Positions 17,858 through 26,663 of a DNA stretch of 64,000 bases are shown here, piece by piece. Positions within the stretch are counted from its first letter, which is position 1; every line of letters begins with the position of its first letter. Source of the DNA: Pseudomonadota bacterium (GTDB taxonomy: Bacteria; Pseudomonadota; Gammaproteobacteria; Steroidobacterales; Steroidobacteraceae); assembly GCA_023417315.1 (NCBI GenBank), contig JAEZFW010000056.1:124001-188000 (forward strand), given 5' to 3'. Made by a program: the position numbers and the translations under genes. The notes under the pieces were generated by a model. The model did no database searches. It was not told where the DNA came from and saw only the letters and a list, made by a program, of their open reading frames with translations.

Positions 17858-18484
17858 ATGGACAAGCTCGATCGCATCACCGCTGTTGCCGCGCCATTGC
17901 TCTACGCGAACATCGACACCGACGCGATCATTCCTTCGCGCGAGATGAAATCGGGCGCGAAGACCGGCCTTGCTGACGGATTGTTCGCGGGTTGGCGATA
18001 TACCCAGATTGGCGGGCGCGAGCCGAATCCGCAGTTCATCTTGAACCAGCCGAAGTATCAAGGTGCGCGTATCTTGCTCGCTGGAGAGAACTTCGGGTGT
18101 GGCTCGAGCCGCGAGCACGCCGTGTGGGCATTGCGCGAGTATGGATTTCGCGCAGTGATTGCACCGAGCTTCTCGCCGATCTTCTACAACAACTGCGTGC
18201 GCAACGGCATCGCGCCGATCCGATTGACTGAGTCGGTCGTGCTCGCGTTTGCAAGCAAGGTTGCAGCGAATCCTCAGCAACACAGAGTGACGATCGATCT
18301 CGAGGCGCAGGAGGTCATTGCGCATGATGGCGAGCGTCATCGCTTCGAGATCGATGCGCATCTGAAGGAGATGCTGCTCTCCGGTTTGGATGAGATCGAT
18401 CTGACGCTCACGAGGAGCGCAGAGATCGACGCCTTCCTTGCAGCGGATCGAGCACGCAGGCCGTGGATCTATCTGGAACCTTGA
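17858..18484 (+). CDS. Aconitase-family hydro-lyase, small subunit (LeuD-like)
   Basis: ATG 17858 lies 5 bp behind the large-subunit stop and gives 208 residues, close to LeuD (about 200). The frame stays open upstream inside the previous gene, but that part is not LeuD-like. Conserved LeuD blocks are NIDTDAIIPSREM near 19-31 and the substrate loop GENFGCGSSREHAVWAL near 80-96. It supplies the mobile swivel domain that closes over the Fe-S active site of the large subunit. The coupling shows that the two are made as one complex. Confidence 0.92.
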   Translation: MDKLDRITAVAAPLLYANIDTDAIIPSREMKSGAKTGLADGLFAGWRYTQIGGREPNPQFILNQPKYQGARILLAGENFGCGSSREHAVWALREYGFRAVIAPSFSPIFYNNCVRNGIAPIRLTESVVLAFASKVAANPQQHRVTIDLEAQEVIAHDGERHRFEIDAHLKEMLLSGLDEIDLTLTRSAEIDAFLAADRARRPWIYLEP

Positions 18485-18499
18485 GGACTCGCGCCAATC

Positions 18500-19453
18500 A
18501 TGCCAAGTCGAATTCTCGTCAGTGAGGTTGGGCCGCGCGATGGATTGCAGAGCATTCGCAGCATCATGTCGCTCGAGGCCAAGTGCGCGTGGATCTCAGC
18601 GGAAGCCGCGGCGGGTGTGCGGGAGATCGAGGTCGGCAGCTTCGTGCGTCCCGATCTGCTGCCACAGCTTGCAGATACGGCCGACGTCGTGCGCCACGCG
18701 CGAACCATTCCGGGCCTCACGGTTGCGGTCCTGGTGCCGAACTTGAAAGGAGCGCAGCAAGCCATCGAAGCCGGAGCACATAAGATCACGCTGCCGCTGT
18801 CCGCGTCCGAGACGCATAGCATGAAGAACCTGCGCCGCACGCACGCACAGGTGCTGGACGAAGTGCGTGCGATCTCCGCGAGACTGCGTGAGCTTCCAGC
18901 CGATGCGCGACCTCATTTCGAGGGTGGCCTCTCGACTGCATTCGGATGCACGATCGAAGGCGCGGTGCCCGAGCGCAAGGTCGTTGAGCTCGCCGAGAAA
19001 CTCATGCAAGCGGGCTGCGACGAAGTGGGGCTCGCAGATACCAGCGGCTATGCGAATCCGGTTCAGGTGAAGCGATTGGTGAACGCGGTGCGCTCTGCCG
19101 TCGGTGTAGCGGCGCTCACGGGACTGCATCTGCACAACACTCGCGGGCTCGGTCTCGCGAATGTGCTCGCGGGATTAGAGGTCGGCATCACGACGTTCGA
19201 TTCTTCGCTCGGCGGCTTAGGCGGCTGCCCATTCGCCCCGGGCGCTTCAGGCAATGTGGTCACCGAAGACTTGGTCTTCATGCTCGAAGCCATGGGACTC
19301 GATACGGGCATCGACCTCGATCGACTCCTGCAAGTCCGAAGCATCCTGCTCAATGCGCTGCCGGAAGAATCGATGTATGGATTCGTGCCGGAGGCTGGCT
19401 TGCCGATCGGCTTCACACCGGCTGCGAGTGATAGTGAACATGTCCGTCGTTGA
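18500..19453 (+). CDS. HMG-CoA-lyase-like enzyme (DRE-TIM metallolyase)
   Basis: This 317-residue TIM-barrel protein has the DRE-TIM motif EVGPRDGLQ (R13, D14), metal-binding H210 and H212 (LHLHNTRG), and the catalytic-loop cysteine C243 in GLGGCPFAPGASGN. These residues match hydroxymethylglutaryl-CoA lyase, which splits HMG-CoA into acetyl-CoA and acetoacetate. Here it follows a hydratase and precedes a family III CoA-transferase, so it may cleave a related 3-hydroxyacyl-CoA such as a substituted citramalyl- or HMG-CoA. Its 3' end overlaps the next gene by 14 bp. Confidence 0.9.
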   Translation: MPSRILVSEVGPRDGLQSIRSIMSLEAKCAWISAEAAAGVREIEVGSFVRPDLLPQLADTADVVRHARTIPGLTVAVLVPNLKGAQQAIEAGAHKITLPLSASETHSMKNLRRTHAQVLDEVRAISARLRELPADARPHFEGGLSTAFGCTIEGAVPERKVVELAEKLMQAGCDEVGLADTSGYANPVQVKRLVNAVRSAVGVAALTGLHLHNTRGLGLANVLAGLEVGITTFDSSLGGLGGCPFAPGASGNVVTEDLVFMLEAMGLDTGIDLDRLLQVRSILLNALPEESMYGFVPEAGLPIGFTPAASDSEHVRR

Positions 19454-20708
19454 GAATACGAACATGGGCGATCTTCCGCTCTCGGGGCTGCGCGTCATCG
19501 AGTTCACTCACATGGTGATGGGTCCGGCGGTGGGCGCGATCCTCGTGGACCTTGGCGCGGAAGTGATCCGCGTCGAGCCCATCGGGGGCGATGCGACGCG
19601 CGAGCTCGTCGGTTCCGGCGCTGGCTACTTCCCGATGTACAACCGCGGCAAGCGCAGCATCTGTCTCAACCTCAAGGATCCGCGCGGCGTGGCGATCGCG
19701 CGTAGGTTGACTGCCCGAGCCGATGTGGTGGTGGAGAACTTCCGATCGGGGACCATGGAGAAACTCGGTCTCGGCTATGAGGCGCTCGCACAAGAAAACC
19801 CGCGACTGATCTACTGCTCGGAGAAGGGCTTTCTGTCAGGCCCCTACGAGCATCGCACTGCGCTCGACGAAGTGGCGCAGATGATGGGCGGTCTCGCCTA
19901 CATGACAGGCCCTCCGGGCCGACCGTTGCGCGCGGGCGCATCGGTGATCGACGTAACAGGTGGCATGTTCGGCGTGATCGGCATTCTTGCTGCGATCGAG
20001 CAGCGCCATCGGACCGGTCGCGGGCAGAAGGTGAGCAGCGCGCTGTTCGAGACGACGGTTTACTTGATCGGTCAGCACATGGCGCAGAAAGCCGTGACAG
20101 GTCAGGCCGCACGTCCGATGCCGGTGCGCGTCTCCGCGTGGGCGATCTATGACGTGTTCGATACGCGCGATGAGCAGCAGGTTTTCGTAGGTGTGGTTTC
20201 CGACGCGCTCTGGGTCACGTTCTGCGAGGCTTTTGGCCTTACGGAGCTCGGTGCGAATCCAGAGTACAAGACGAACACGCAGCGGGTCCGCGCGCGCGAT
20301 GCATTGTTGCCGAAGGTGCGTGAGCTGTTCCGCGGCTTCGATCGTAACGAGCTCGTTGCCATCTTGGAGCGCGCGGGTATTCCGTTCGCTCCGATCAATC
20401 GGCCCGAGGATATGTTCGACGATCCTCATCTGCTCGCGAGCTCTGGCCTCGCTGATGTGACCTTGCCGAATGGTGTGCGCACGAAGCTGCCGAGCCTTCC
20501 TCTGGAGCTCGATGGCCATCGCCCCGCGCTGGAAGGAAAACTCGCTCGAGCCGGGGAAGACACCGCTGCGGCGCTGGCTGAGCTGGGTTTGAGTCGATAC
20601 GAGATCGAAGCGCTCGCGGCAGCGAAGGTGATCGGTGCGCCGCCACTCTACGCAGAAGCGGGCGACGCACGAACGGGCGACACACCTGCGGACAACACCA
20701 CGGGTTGA
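19440..20708 (+). CDS. CoA-transferase family III (CaiB/BaiF/formyl-CoA transferase type)
   Basis: ATG 19440 overlaps the lyase gene by 14 bp and gives 422 residues; ATG 19464 is an alternative. The N-terminal block GLRVIEFTHMVMGPAVGAIL, the NRGKRSICLNLKD segment and the loop RAGASVIDVTGG are diagnostic. D171 in that loop corresponds to the catalytic aspartate (about 169) that forms the acyl-anhydride in formyl-CoA transferase. It should move CoA from a donor such as succinyl-CoA onto the hydroxy acid made by the LeuCD-like enzyme, preparing it for the lyase. The C-terminal ~25 residues are a low-complexity extension. Confidence 0.92.
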   Translation: MSVVENTNMGDLPLSGLRVIEFTHMVMGPAVGAILVDLGAEVIRVEPIGGDATRELVGSGAGYFPMYNRGKRSICLNLKDPRGVAIARRLTARADVVVENFRSGTMEKLGLGYEALAQENPRLIYCSEKGFLSGPYEHRTALDEVAQMMGGLAYMTGPPGRPLRAGASVIDVTGGMFGVIGILAAIEQRHRTGRGQKVSSALFETTVYLIGQHMAQKAVTGQAARPMPVRVSAWAIYDVFDTRDEQQVFVGVVSDALWVTFCEAFGLTELGANPEYKTNTQRVRARDALLPKVRELFRGFDRNELVAILERAGIPFAPINRPEDMFDDPHLLASSGLADVTLPNGVRTKLPSLPLELDGHRPALEGKLARAGEDTAAALAELGLSRYEIEALAAAKVIGAPPLYAEAGDARTGDTPADNTTG

Positions 20709-20789
20709 TGAGCTGCACAACGCAAGCTTCTTGACGGCGCGTCCCGCGCATCGCGGCTGCCGAAATTTCTCAAACGCGAAGGAGACTAG

Positions 20790-21038
20790 ATGTCCGAACG
20801 AACGGAAAAAGCCCTCTTGGCGGGGATGGTGACCTCACTCGGTTGTCGAGGACGATCCACTGGACGAGTTTCTCGAACCTGGTCGCGGGACGAGATCCGA
20901 CAATTGCGAGAGCTGGCGGATGCAGGTGTTCCCACGCACATCATCGCCACGAGATTGCGCAGGACGGTTTCTGCGATCAAGAACAAAGCAGGCATCCACG
21001 GAATCTCCGTCCGAAACGTCGAACCGTCGTACGAATGA
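20790..21038 (+). CDS. Small SANT/Myb-like helix-turn-helix protein
   Basis: This 82-residue protein is preceded by AAGGAG at good spacing. Residues 30-75 read TWSRDEIRQLRELADAG and then ATRLRRTVSAIKNKAGIHG, the pattern of SANT/Myb-like or GcrA-like DNA-binding helices in which each arginine-rich helix follows an IA..L stretch. It is monocistronic in size but lies between the CoA-transferase gene and pckG in one direction, so it may be co-transcribed. A role in regulating the operon is possible; no target is known. Confidence 0.75.
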   Translation: MSERTEKALLAGMVTSLGCRGRSTGRVSRTWSRDEIRQLRELADAGVPTHIIATRLRRTVSAIKNKAGIHGISVRNVEPSYE

Positions 21039-21053
21039 GTCTTCGAGGGGAAC

Positions 21054-22805
21054 GTGACTAGAATGACCACGTCCGCTGCGTCGCTAAGAGCGTGGGTAGA
21101 CTCCGTCGCCACGCTTACGAAGCCCGACCAGATTCGGTGGTGCACAGGGAGCGATGCCGAGCTCAAGGAGCTTGCACGCGGCATGGTGCAAAACGGTGAG
21201 CTCATCGAGCTGAATCCGGCGACTCACCCCAACTGCTTTCTTTACCGATCAGATCCGTCCGACGTGGCGCGTGTGGAGCACCTAACGTTCGTATGCACAG
21301 CGCAACGCGCCGATGCTGGCCCCAACAACAATTGGATGGATCCGCAAGCGGCTCACCGTCAGATCGATTTGCTATTTCACAACTCGATGCGTGGCCGAAC
21401 GTTGTACGTCGTGCCGTATTGCATGGGGCCGATCGATTCGCCGCACGCGCGCTGTGGCGTTCAGTTGACCGATAGTGCGTATGTCGTGATGAACATGCAG
21501 ATCATGACTCGCATGGGCGAGCGCGCGCTGCGCCGTATCGACAGCGGCGAGACGTTCGTCAAAGGATTGCACTCGACGGGCGATCTCAATCCCGAGCGGC
21601 GCTTCATCATGCATTTTCCCGAAGAGCTCTCGATCAAGAGCTTCGGTTCCGGATATGGCGGGAATGCACTGCTCGGAAAGAAGTGCCACGCCCTGCGCAT
21701 CGCGAGCTGGCAGGCGCGCCAGGAAGGCTGGTTGGCCGAGCACATGCTCATCATGGGCGTGCAGAGCCCGCAGGGTCAGACACATTACATCGCTGCTGCG
21801 TTCCCTTCCGCGTGCGGGAAAACGAACTTAGCTATGTTGGTTCCGCCAGCATCGATGCCTGGTTGGAAAGTGTGGACGGTCGGGGACGACATCTGCTGGA
21901 TGCATCTCGGGCCGGACGGCTCGCTGCGGGCGATCAATCCGGAAGCGGGATACTTCGGTGTCGTTCCGGGCACGAATGCGCAGACGAATCCGAATGCATT
22001 CGCAATGATCCAACGTGACACGATCTTCACGAACGTCGCGTTGACCGCAGACAAGCAACCCTGGTGGGAAGGACTCGACGCCGGCGTGCCCGCAGTCGAT
22101 TGGCAGGGCCGGCCCTACTCGAAAGCACACGGTCCGGCGGCCCACCCTAATGCCCGCTTCACCGTCGCAGCAACGAACAACCCTGTTTACTCGGATATCG
22201 CGGAAGCACCGGAGGGAGTACCTATCTCGGCGATTCTTTTCGGAGGCCGCCGGCGCGAAGTGGCTCCTTTGGTTTACGAGGCACGCAACTGGGCGCACGG
22301 CGTGCTGCTCGGCGCAGGCATGGCATCGGAAACGACAGCGGCGGCGACTGGCGCGGTGGGTGTCGTGCGCCGCGATTCGATGGCAATGAAGCCGTTCTGC
22401 GGCTACAACTTCGGCGATTATTGGCAGCACTGGTTGTCGTTTCAGCCCCGCAGCCAGCGTTTGCCGCGCATCTTCCATGTCAATTGGTTCCGGCAGGGGC
22501 TCGATGGCCGCTATCTATGGCCGGGTTTCGGAGAAAACCTGCGCGTGCTGCGATGGATCGTCGAGCGCTGCGAGGATCGAGCGGGTGCGCAGGAAACGCC
22601 GATCGGATTCATCCCGCGGAGCGAGGACCTCGATCTTCAGGGGCTCGACATGGATCGCGCGAGGTTGGAGTCGCTTCTATCGATCGATCCGAGCGCATGG
22701 CGCAAAGAGTTGGAAGCGATCGGCCGTTACCTGCACGAATTCGAAGACCGCGTTCCCGCGCAATTGCGAGACGAGCAGCGTGCGGTACTGGCGGGCCTAG
22801 CGTAG
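21054..22805 (+). CDS. pckG: Phosphoenolpyruvate carboxykinase (GTP)
   Basis: This ~583-residue protein has the GTP-PEPCK hallmarks: the P-loop with the active-site cysteine FPSACGKTNLAM, the metal-binding VGDDICWM, and the purine-binding NWFRQGLDGRYLWPGFGEN. It converts oxaloacetate and GTP to phosphoenolpyruvate, the entry step of gluconeogenesis. The start is GTG 21054 or ATG 21063; GAGGGG upstream is close for one and distant for the other. Its place directly behind a catabolic operon suggests that growth on the substrate depends on sugar synthesis from small acids. Confidence 0.96.
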   Translation: MTRMTTSAASLRAWVDSVATLTKPDQIRWCTGSDAELKELARGMVQNGELIELNPATHPNCFLYRSDPSDVARVEHLTFVCTAQRADAGPNNNWMDPQAAHRQIDLLFHNSMRGRTLYVVPYCMGPIDSPHARCGVQLTDSAYVVMNMQIMTRMGERALRRIDSGETFVKGLHSTGDLNPERRFIMHFPEELSIKSFGSGYGGNALLGKKCHALRIASWQARQEGWLAEHMLIMGVQSPQGQTHYIAAAFPSACGKTNLAMLVPPASMPGWKVWTVGDDICWMHLGPDGSLRAINPEAGYFGVVPGTNAQTNPNAFAMIQRDTIFTNVALTADKQPWWEGLDAGVPAVDWQGRPYSKAHGPAAHPNARFTVAATNNPVYSDIAEAPEGVPISAILFGGRRREVAPLVYEARNWAHGVLLGAGMASETTAAATGAVGVVRRDSMAMKPFCGYNFGDYWQHWLSFQPRSQRLPRIFHVNWFRQGLDGRYLWPGFGENLRVLRWIVERCEDRAGAQETPIGFIPRSEDLDLQGLDMDRARLESLLSIDPSAWRKELEAIGRYLHEFEDRVPAQLRDEQRAVLAGLA

Positions 22806-22911
22806 CAATGGACGATCGCAGCCGGGTCGGCGCACGGACCTTCCTCGCCCACGCAAAACTTTGCACTCGGACGCACGGCTGATCGCAAAGACAGCATAGT
22901 CAAGATAGATG

Positions 22912-22927
22912 ACTAAGGTAACTAAGT
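22912..22927. promoter_or_regulatory. 16-bp palindromic operator-like site
   Basis: ACTAAGGTAACTAAGT read on the minus strand, with flanks, is 18 of 19 identical to the site at 14822-14837. It lies 76 bp before the VOC-fold gene at 23003 and overlaps a TTGAC-like -35 element (22929-22933). Confidence 0.7.
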
Positions 22928-23002
22928 ATTGACAAGCGAAAGGCGGACGATAAGCTCCCCTGGCATACAAGCACGTAAATCGCGTGCGGGGAGTGAGGTC
23001 GG

Positions 23003-23944
23003 ATGTCATTGACTCGAAGAGATTTGCTTCAGGGCGCGGCTGCGGGTTTGCTCCTTCCGATGGGCGCGCGCTGGTCTGATGCAATCGCGCAGGCGGCTCA
23101 GCCGACGCTCGGCGCCATCCGCGCAGTCACGATCACCGCGACGAACCTGCCTGCCGTCGAAGCGGCGTGGACGAAGTTCATGGGCTATCGTCTCGTTCGG
23201 CGAGGCAAGCTATCTGCTGCCACTGTTAAAGGCTGGGGTGCGCCGGCGCTGCAGGGTAAGTCGTACGTCATTCTCGGTCCGGCGAGCGAGGAGGAGTGCT
23301 TTCTGCGCTTCGTTGAGCAAGCCACGCCTGCCGACTACGATCCGTCGCAGTCGTGGGGTTGGAATGGCACGGAGATCACCGTGCAAAACACCCCGGAGCT
23401 GTACGAGCGCTTGAAGGACTCTCCGTTCAAGGTCACTCGACCTCCCACGGCTGTTCCGACCTATCCGTACCTGCTTGCGATGGGCGCGATCGGTCCTGCG
23501 GGCGAGAAACTGAATCTAACGTGGATCAAGGAACCTCGGCCTGATCTCGCAGTCGCGAAGTCGTTCGTGGGGCGCGTCTTCATGACGGTCCAGACTGCGC
23601 CCGATCTGCCCAAAGGACTGGATTACTACCGCACTACTTTCGGCAGCAATCCCAGCCCGATTCGCAAGCTTCCATCGCTCGAGCTCGCGGTGGTGCCGCT
23701 CACGGACGGCTGCAAGATCGAGGTGGATCAGTACAAAGGCGAGAACGGCAAACCTCGGGCTCGCGTCGGCGAGGGTTTACCTCCGGGGCTTGCGATGGTC
23801 ACGTTCGAGTGCTCGGCGTTCGACAAGATGAAGGACAAGTTCATCAGCGCGCCCGCGAAGAACGCCATCGAACCGTTCGTGGGTCGACGCGCTGCAGTGA
23901 TGCATGGCGCGGGCGAGGCCTTGATGGAGCTCGTGGAAGCCTGA
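23003..23944 (+). CDS. Tat-exported VOC-fold (glyoxalase/dioxygenase superfamily) protein
   Basis: This 313-residue protein starts with a clear Tat signal (LTRRDLLQGAAAGLLLPMG) and a strong GAGTGAGG ribosome site. The mature part opens with LGAIRAVTITATNLPAVEAAW, which is the first beta-alpha unit of the vicinal oxygen chelate fold. A second unit starts near FVGRVFMTVQTAPDLPKGLDYYRTTFG. VOC proteins are metal enzymes such as dioxygenases, isomerases or epimerases, or binding proteins. The first metal ligand position, usually His or Gln, is not obvious. The upstream palindrome ties it to the catabolic locus. Confidence 0.8.
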   Translation: MSLTRRDLLQGAAAGLLLPMGARWSDAIAQAAQPTLGAIRAVTITATNLPAVEAAWTKFMGYRLVRRGKLSAATVKGWGAPALQGKSYVILGPASEEECFLRFVEQATPADYDPSQSWGWNGTEITVQNTPELYERLKDSPFKVTRPPTAVPTYPYLLAMGAIGPAGEKLNLTWIKEPRPDLAVAKSFVGRVFMTVQTAPDLPKGLDYYRTTFGSNPSPIRKLPSLELAVVPLTDGCKIEVDQYKGENGKPRARVGEGLPPGLAMVTFECSAFDKMKDKFISAPAKNAIEPFVGRRAAVMHGAGEALMELVEA

Positions 23945-24028
23945 GCCGAACTTCATTCTCGGGTGTACAGCGTGCGACCCGCTGTACGACCAGCCAACAA
24001 TGCACGCGATGAATCGAGGAGACTTCGT

Positions 24029-25225
24029 ATGAGGGGAACTTCTGTGCTGCGCACGCTCAGCGTGTTGATGCTCTATGTCAGCGTGAGCCTCGGCGTCGCT
24101 GCGTACGCGCAAACGCCGCCGCCCGGACAAGGGCCCTACACGGTCACCGAGCAATCGCTCGCCGAAGCACAGGAGCGCGCCAAGGCGTTGCGCGCAGGTC
24201 CTGCTGCTTGGGTCGAAGAATACTGGGATGTCATGCCGGGCAAGGTGGACGAGTTCGTCAAGACCTATCGAGATGAAGTTTACTCGCTTGCACGCAAAGT
24301 ACCCGGTTATCGCGGTTACACCGTACTCACGAACATCCCCGATGCAGAGCACCCAAAGCGCCCGAACTTATTCGGCGAGAGAATGTTCGTTCCGCACTAC
24401 GGCGTGCATCTCGACGCCAAGACTTTCACGGGACGCGTCGTCAACGTCGGCAACCTCATTCGCCGCACTCACAACATCGTGATCGTCCACAGCCTGCAGA
24501 CCTGGGAAGATGCGGACAAGTTTCGTCCGAATATGGAGAAGGTCCTTGCGAGCAAGAACCCCGGGAAGAAGCTCGCGGAACATCTGTCTCAAACCGTCTA
24601 TCCGCTGGCGGCGAATTTCTGGGAAGAAAGTTTTCATCTCATTACGACCGGTTTACCGGTCAAGGCCGGAACTGCATCCGGCGGTCAGGATGCCGACGGT
24701 CTGAACCTCGACCCGTATCCGTCAGATACGGCATGGTTCAAGGAATACTTCCAGGTCGATGCCGACAAGCTCGATGACTTCTTGAACGCGTACAACGAGA
24801 CCTACGCGGTGATGCGCGACATTCCGGGCTATCGCGGCGTGACGATCGTATCGACGTTGCCGCCTAAGGGTGCCGATGCGCGGCGAACGAAGTACAAGAA
24901 TCAGCCGCTAGGGGCCTCGAAGGAATTGTATGTTCCGAAGCCCGGCGTCGTGATTGACGGCGCGGTCAAGACCGACACGTCGATCAACTTCGGCTCGTTC
25001 TTCCGCGATACATACACGATCATTACGTACTACGAAGTCCCGTGGGACGCCAAGCTGCTCGAAGTGATGCAGAAGAATTGGGAGTCGATGGGCAACAGCG
25101 GCGATCGCCTCGGGCGAGTGACGAAGGCGTTGTTCCCGCACGCTCGCAATCACTGGGACATGCAGTACCGAGCGATCGAGACCAGCCTCGTTCCGTTGCC
25201 TGACAAAGCGGCGCGCACTCGCTGA
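24029..25225 (+). CDS. Secreted protein with two duplicated alpha/beta domains, copy 1
   Basis: ATG 24029 follows GAGGAG and starts a signal peptide (RTLSVLMLYVSVSLGVAAYA). The mature part has an internal duplication. WVEEYWDVMPGKVDEF with KVPGYRGYTVLTNIP recurs as WFKEYFQVDADKLDDF with DIPGYRGVTIVSTLPP about 180 residues later. Each half resembles dimeric alpha/beta-barrel (ABM or EthD-like) domains. The adjacent gene at 25381 is a very similar tandem copy, including the stretch around the ribosome site. No enzyme activity is assigned. ABM-fold relatives are monooxygenases or isomerases without cofactors, so the location fits an accessory step for the imported compound. Confidence 0.82.
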   Translation: MRGTSVLRTLSVLMLYVSVSLGVAAYAQTPPPGQGPYTVTEQSLAEAQERAKALRAGPAAWVEEYWDVMPGKVDEFVKTYRDEVYSLARKVPGYRGYTVLTNIPDAEHPKRPNLFGERMFVPHYGVHLDAKTFTGRVVNVGNLIRRTHNIVIVHSLQTWEDADKFRPNMEKVLASKNPGKKLAEHLSQTVYPLAANFWEESFHLITTGLPVKAGTASGGQDADGLNLDPYPSDTAWFKEYFQVDADKLDDFLNAYNETYAVMRDIPGYRGVTIVSTLPPKGADARRTKYKNQPLGASKELYVPKPGVVIDGAVKTDTSINFGSFFRDTYTIITYYEVPWDAKLLEVMQKNWESMGNSGDRLGRVTKALFPHARNHWDMQYRAIETSLVPLPDKAARTR

Positions 25226-25380
25226 GCTCATCCGGTTTGGGTCGCTGAAACCGCCTCGGATAATCGACCAGCTCACAGGCTGGTCCATCGTCAGGATTCT
25301 CTGGCTCTGAAGCGCGCTTGCCCTGCGGCTCCATCCAACGCGAGCAACACCCGTAATCGATGCATCCGAGGAGACTTCGA

Positions 25381-26580
25381 ATGAGGAGGCCTTCCGCGCT
25401 ACGCACGCTCAGCCTGCTGATGTGCTTCTACGTCGGTCTGAGCTTGGGGCTCGCTGCGGACGCTCAAACGCCGCCGCCGGGACAGGCCAAGTACACAGTG
25501 ACTGAGGAGTCGCTCGCCGAAGCGCGAGAGCGCGCTAAGGCATTTCATAGCGGCCCTGCTGCATGGGTCGAAGAATACTGGGACGTGCTGCCTGACAACC
25601 TCGACGAGTTCGTCGAAACCTATCGCGAAGAAGTCTACTCGCTCGCGCGCAAAGTGCCTGGCTATCGCGGTTACGCGGTGTTGACGAACATTCCGGATGC
25701 GCAGCACCCCGAGCGCCCGAACATGTTCGGCGAAAGAATGTTCGTGCCGCACTACGGCGTTCACCTGGACGGCAAGATTGTCACTGAGCGCGTCGTCAAC
25801 GTCGGCAACCTCATTCGTCGCACGCACACCATACTGATTGCCCACAGCCTGCAAACTTGGGAAGACGCGGATGAGTTTCGCTTGAATATGGAGAAGGTGT
25901 TCGCGCAGAAGAATTCGGGGATGAAGCTCGCCGATCATCTCTCGCAGACCGTCTATCCGCTCGCCGCCAACTTTTGGCAAGAAGATTTCCATTTGCTGGC
26001 GACGGCGCTGCCGGTCAGGCCAGGAACCGAGTCCGGCGGTGCGGATGCCGACGGTCTGCAACTGAATCCTCATCCGTCAGAAGTGTCCTGGTACAAGGAA
26101 TATTTCCAGGTCGATGCGGACAAGCTCGATGACTTCCTGAAGGCGTACAGCGAGACGTATGCAGTGATGCGCGACATTCCCGGTTATCGTGGTGTGACGT
26201 TCGTGACCACGTTACCACCGACGGGTGCCGAAGCGCGGCGAGTGAAGTACAAGAATCAGCCGCTCGGGCCTTCAACAGACTTGTACGTTCCGACACCGGG
26301 TGTGGTGATCGATGGCGGGGTCAGAACCGACATTTCGATCAACTTCGGCTCGTTTTTTCGAGACACGTACACGGTCATCACGCATTACGAGCTACCTTGG
26401 GATGTCAAGCTGCGCGAAGCGATGCAGAAGAACTGGGAGTCGATGGGTAACCGTGGCGAGCGTCGAGCGCGCGTGTCGAAGACATTGTTCCCGCTCGCGC
26501 GCAACCACTGGGACATGCAGTATCGAGTCATCGAGACTAGTCTCGTGCCCTTGCCTGGCAAAGCGTTGCACGCTCGCTGA
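25381..26580 (+). CDS. Secreted protein with two duplicated alpha/beta domains, copy 2
   Basis: This 399-residue tandem copy of the previous gene has the same GAGGAGACTTCG-ATGAG start context, signal peptide (MRRPSALRTLSLLMCFYVG) and two internal repeats (WVEEYWDVLPDNLDEF; WYKEYFQVDADKLDDF). Both copies share the RMFVPHYGVHLD and HWDMQYR blocks, but charged surface positions differ throughout, so the duplication is not very recent. The copies may form a hetero-oligomer or bind different ligands. The function is unknown. Confidence 0.82.
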   Translation: MRRPSALRTLSLLMCFYVGLSLGLAADAQTPPPGQAKYTVTEESLAEARERAKAFHSGPAAWVEEYWDVLPDNLDEFVETYREEVYSLARKVPGYRGYAVLTNIPDAQHPERPNMFGERMFVPHYGVHLDGKIVTERVVNVGNLIRRTHTILIAHSLQTWEDADEFRLNMEKVFAQKNSGMKLADHLSQTVYPLAANFWQEDFHLLATALPVRPGTESGGADADGLQLNPHPSEVSWYKEYFQVDADKLDDFLKAYSETYAVMRDIPGYRGVTFVTTLPPTGAEARRVKYKNQPLGPSTDLYVPTPGVVIDGGVRTDISINFGSFFRDTYTVITHYELPWDVKLREAMQKNWESMGNRGERRARVSKTLFPLARNHWDMQYRVIETSLVPLPGKALHAR

Positions 26581-26663
26581 GAGATGGCCAATTCGAGCCT
26601 CGGTTCGAACACCTGCTCGATTCATATCAAGCCATGTCCGACATCGACGGCAGTCGTGTTCGA

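Noticed and set aside
16408..18484. Leucine biosynthesis operon (leuCD)
   Set aside because: The enzymes are LeuCD-like, but leuA and leuB are absent and the neighbours are catabolic, so no leuC/leuD symbols were given.
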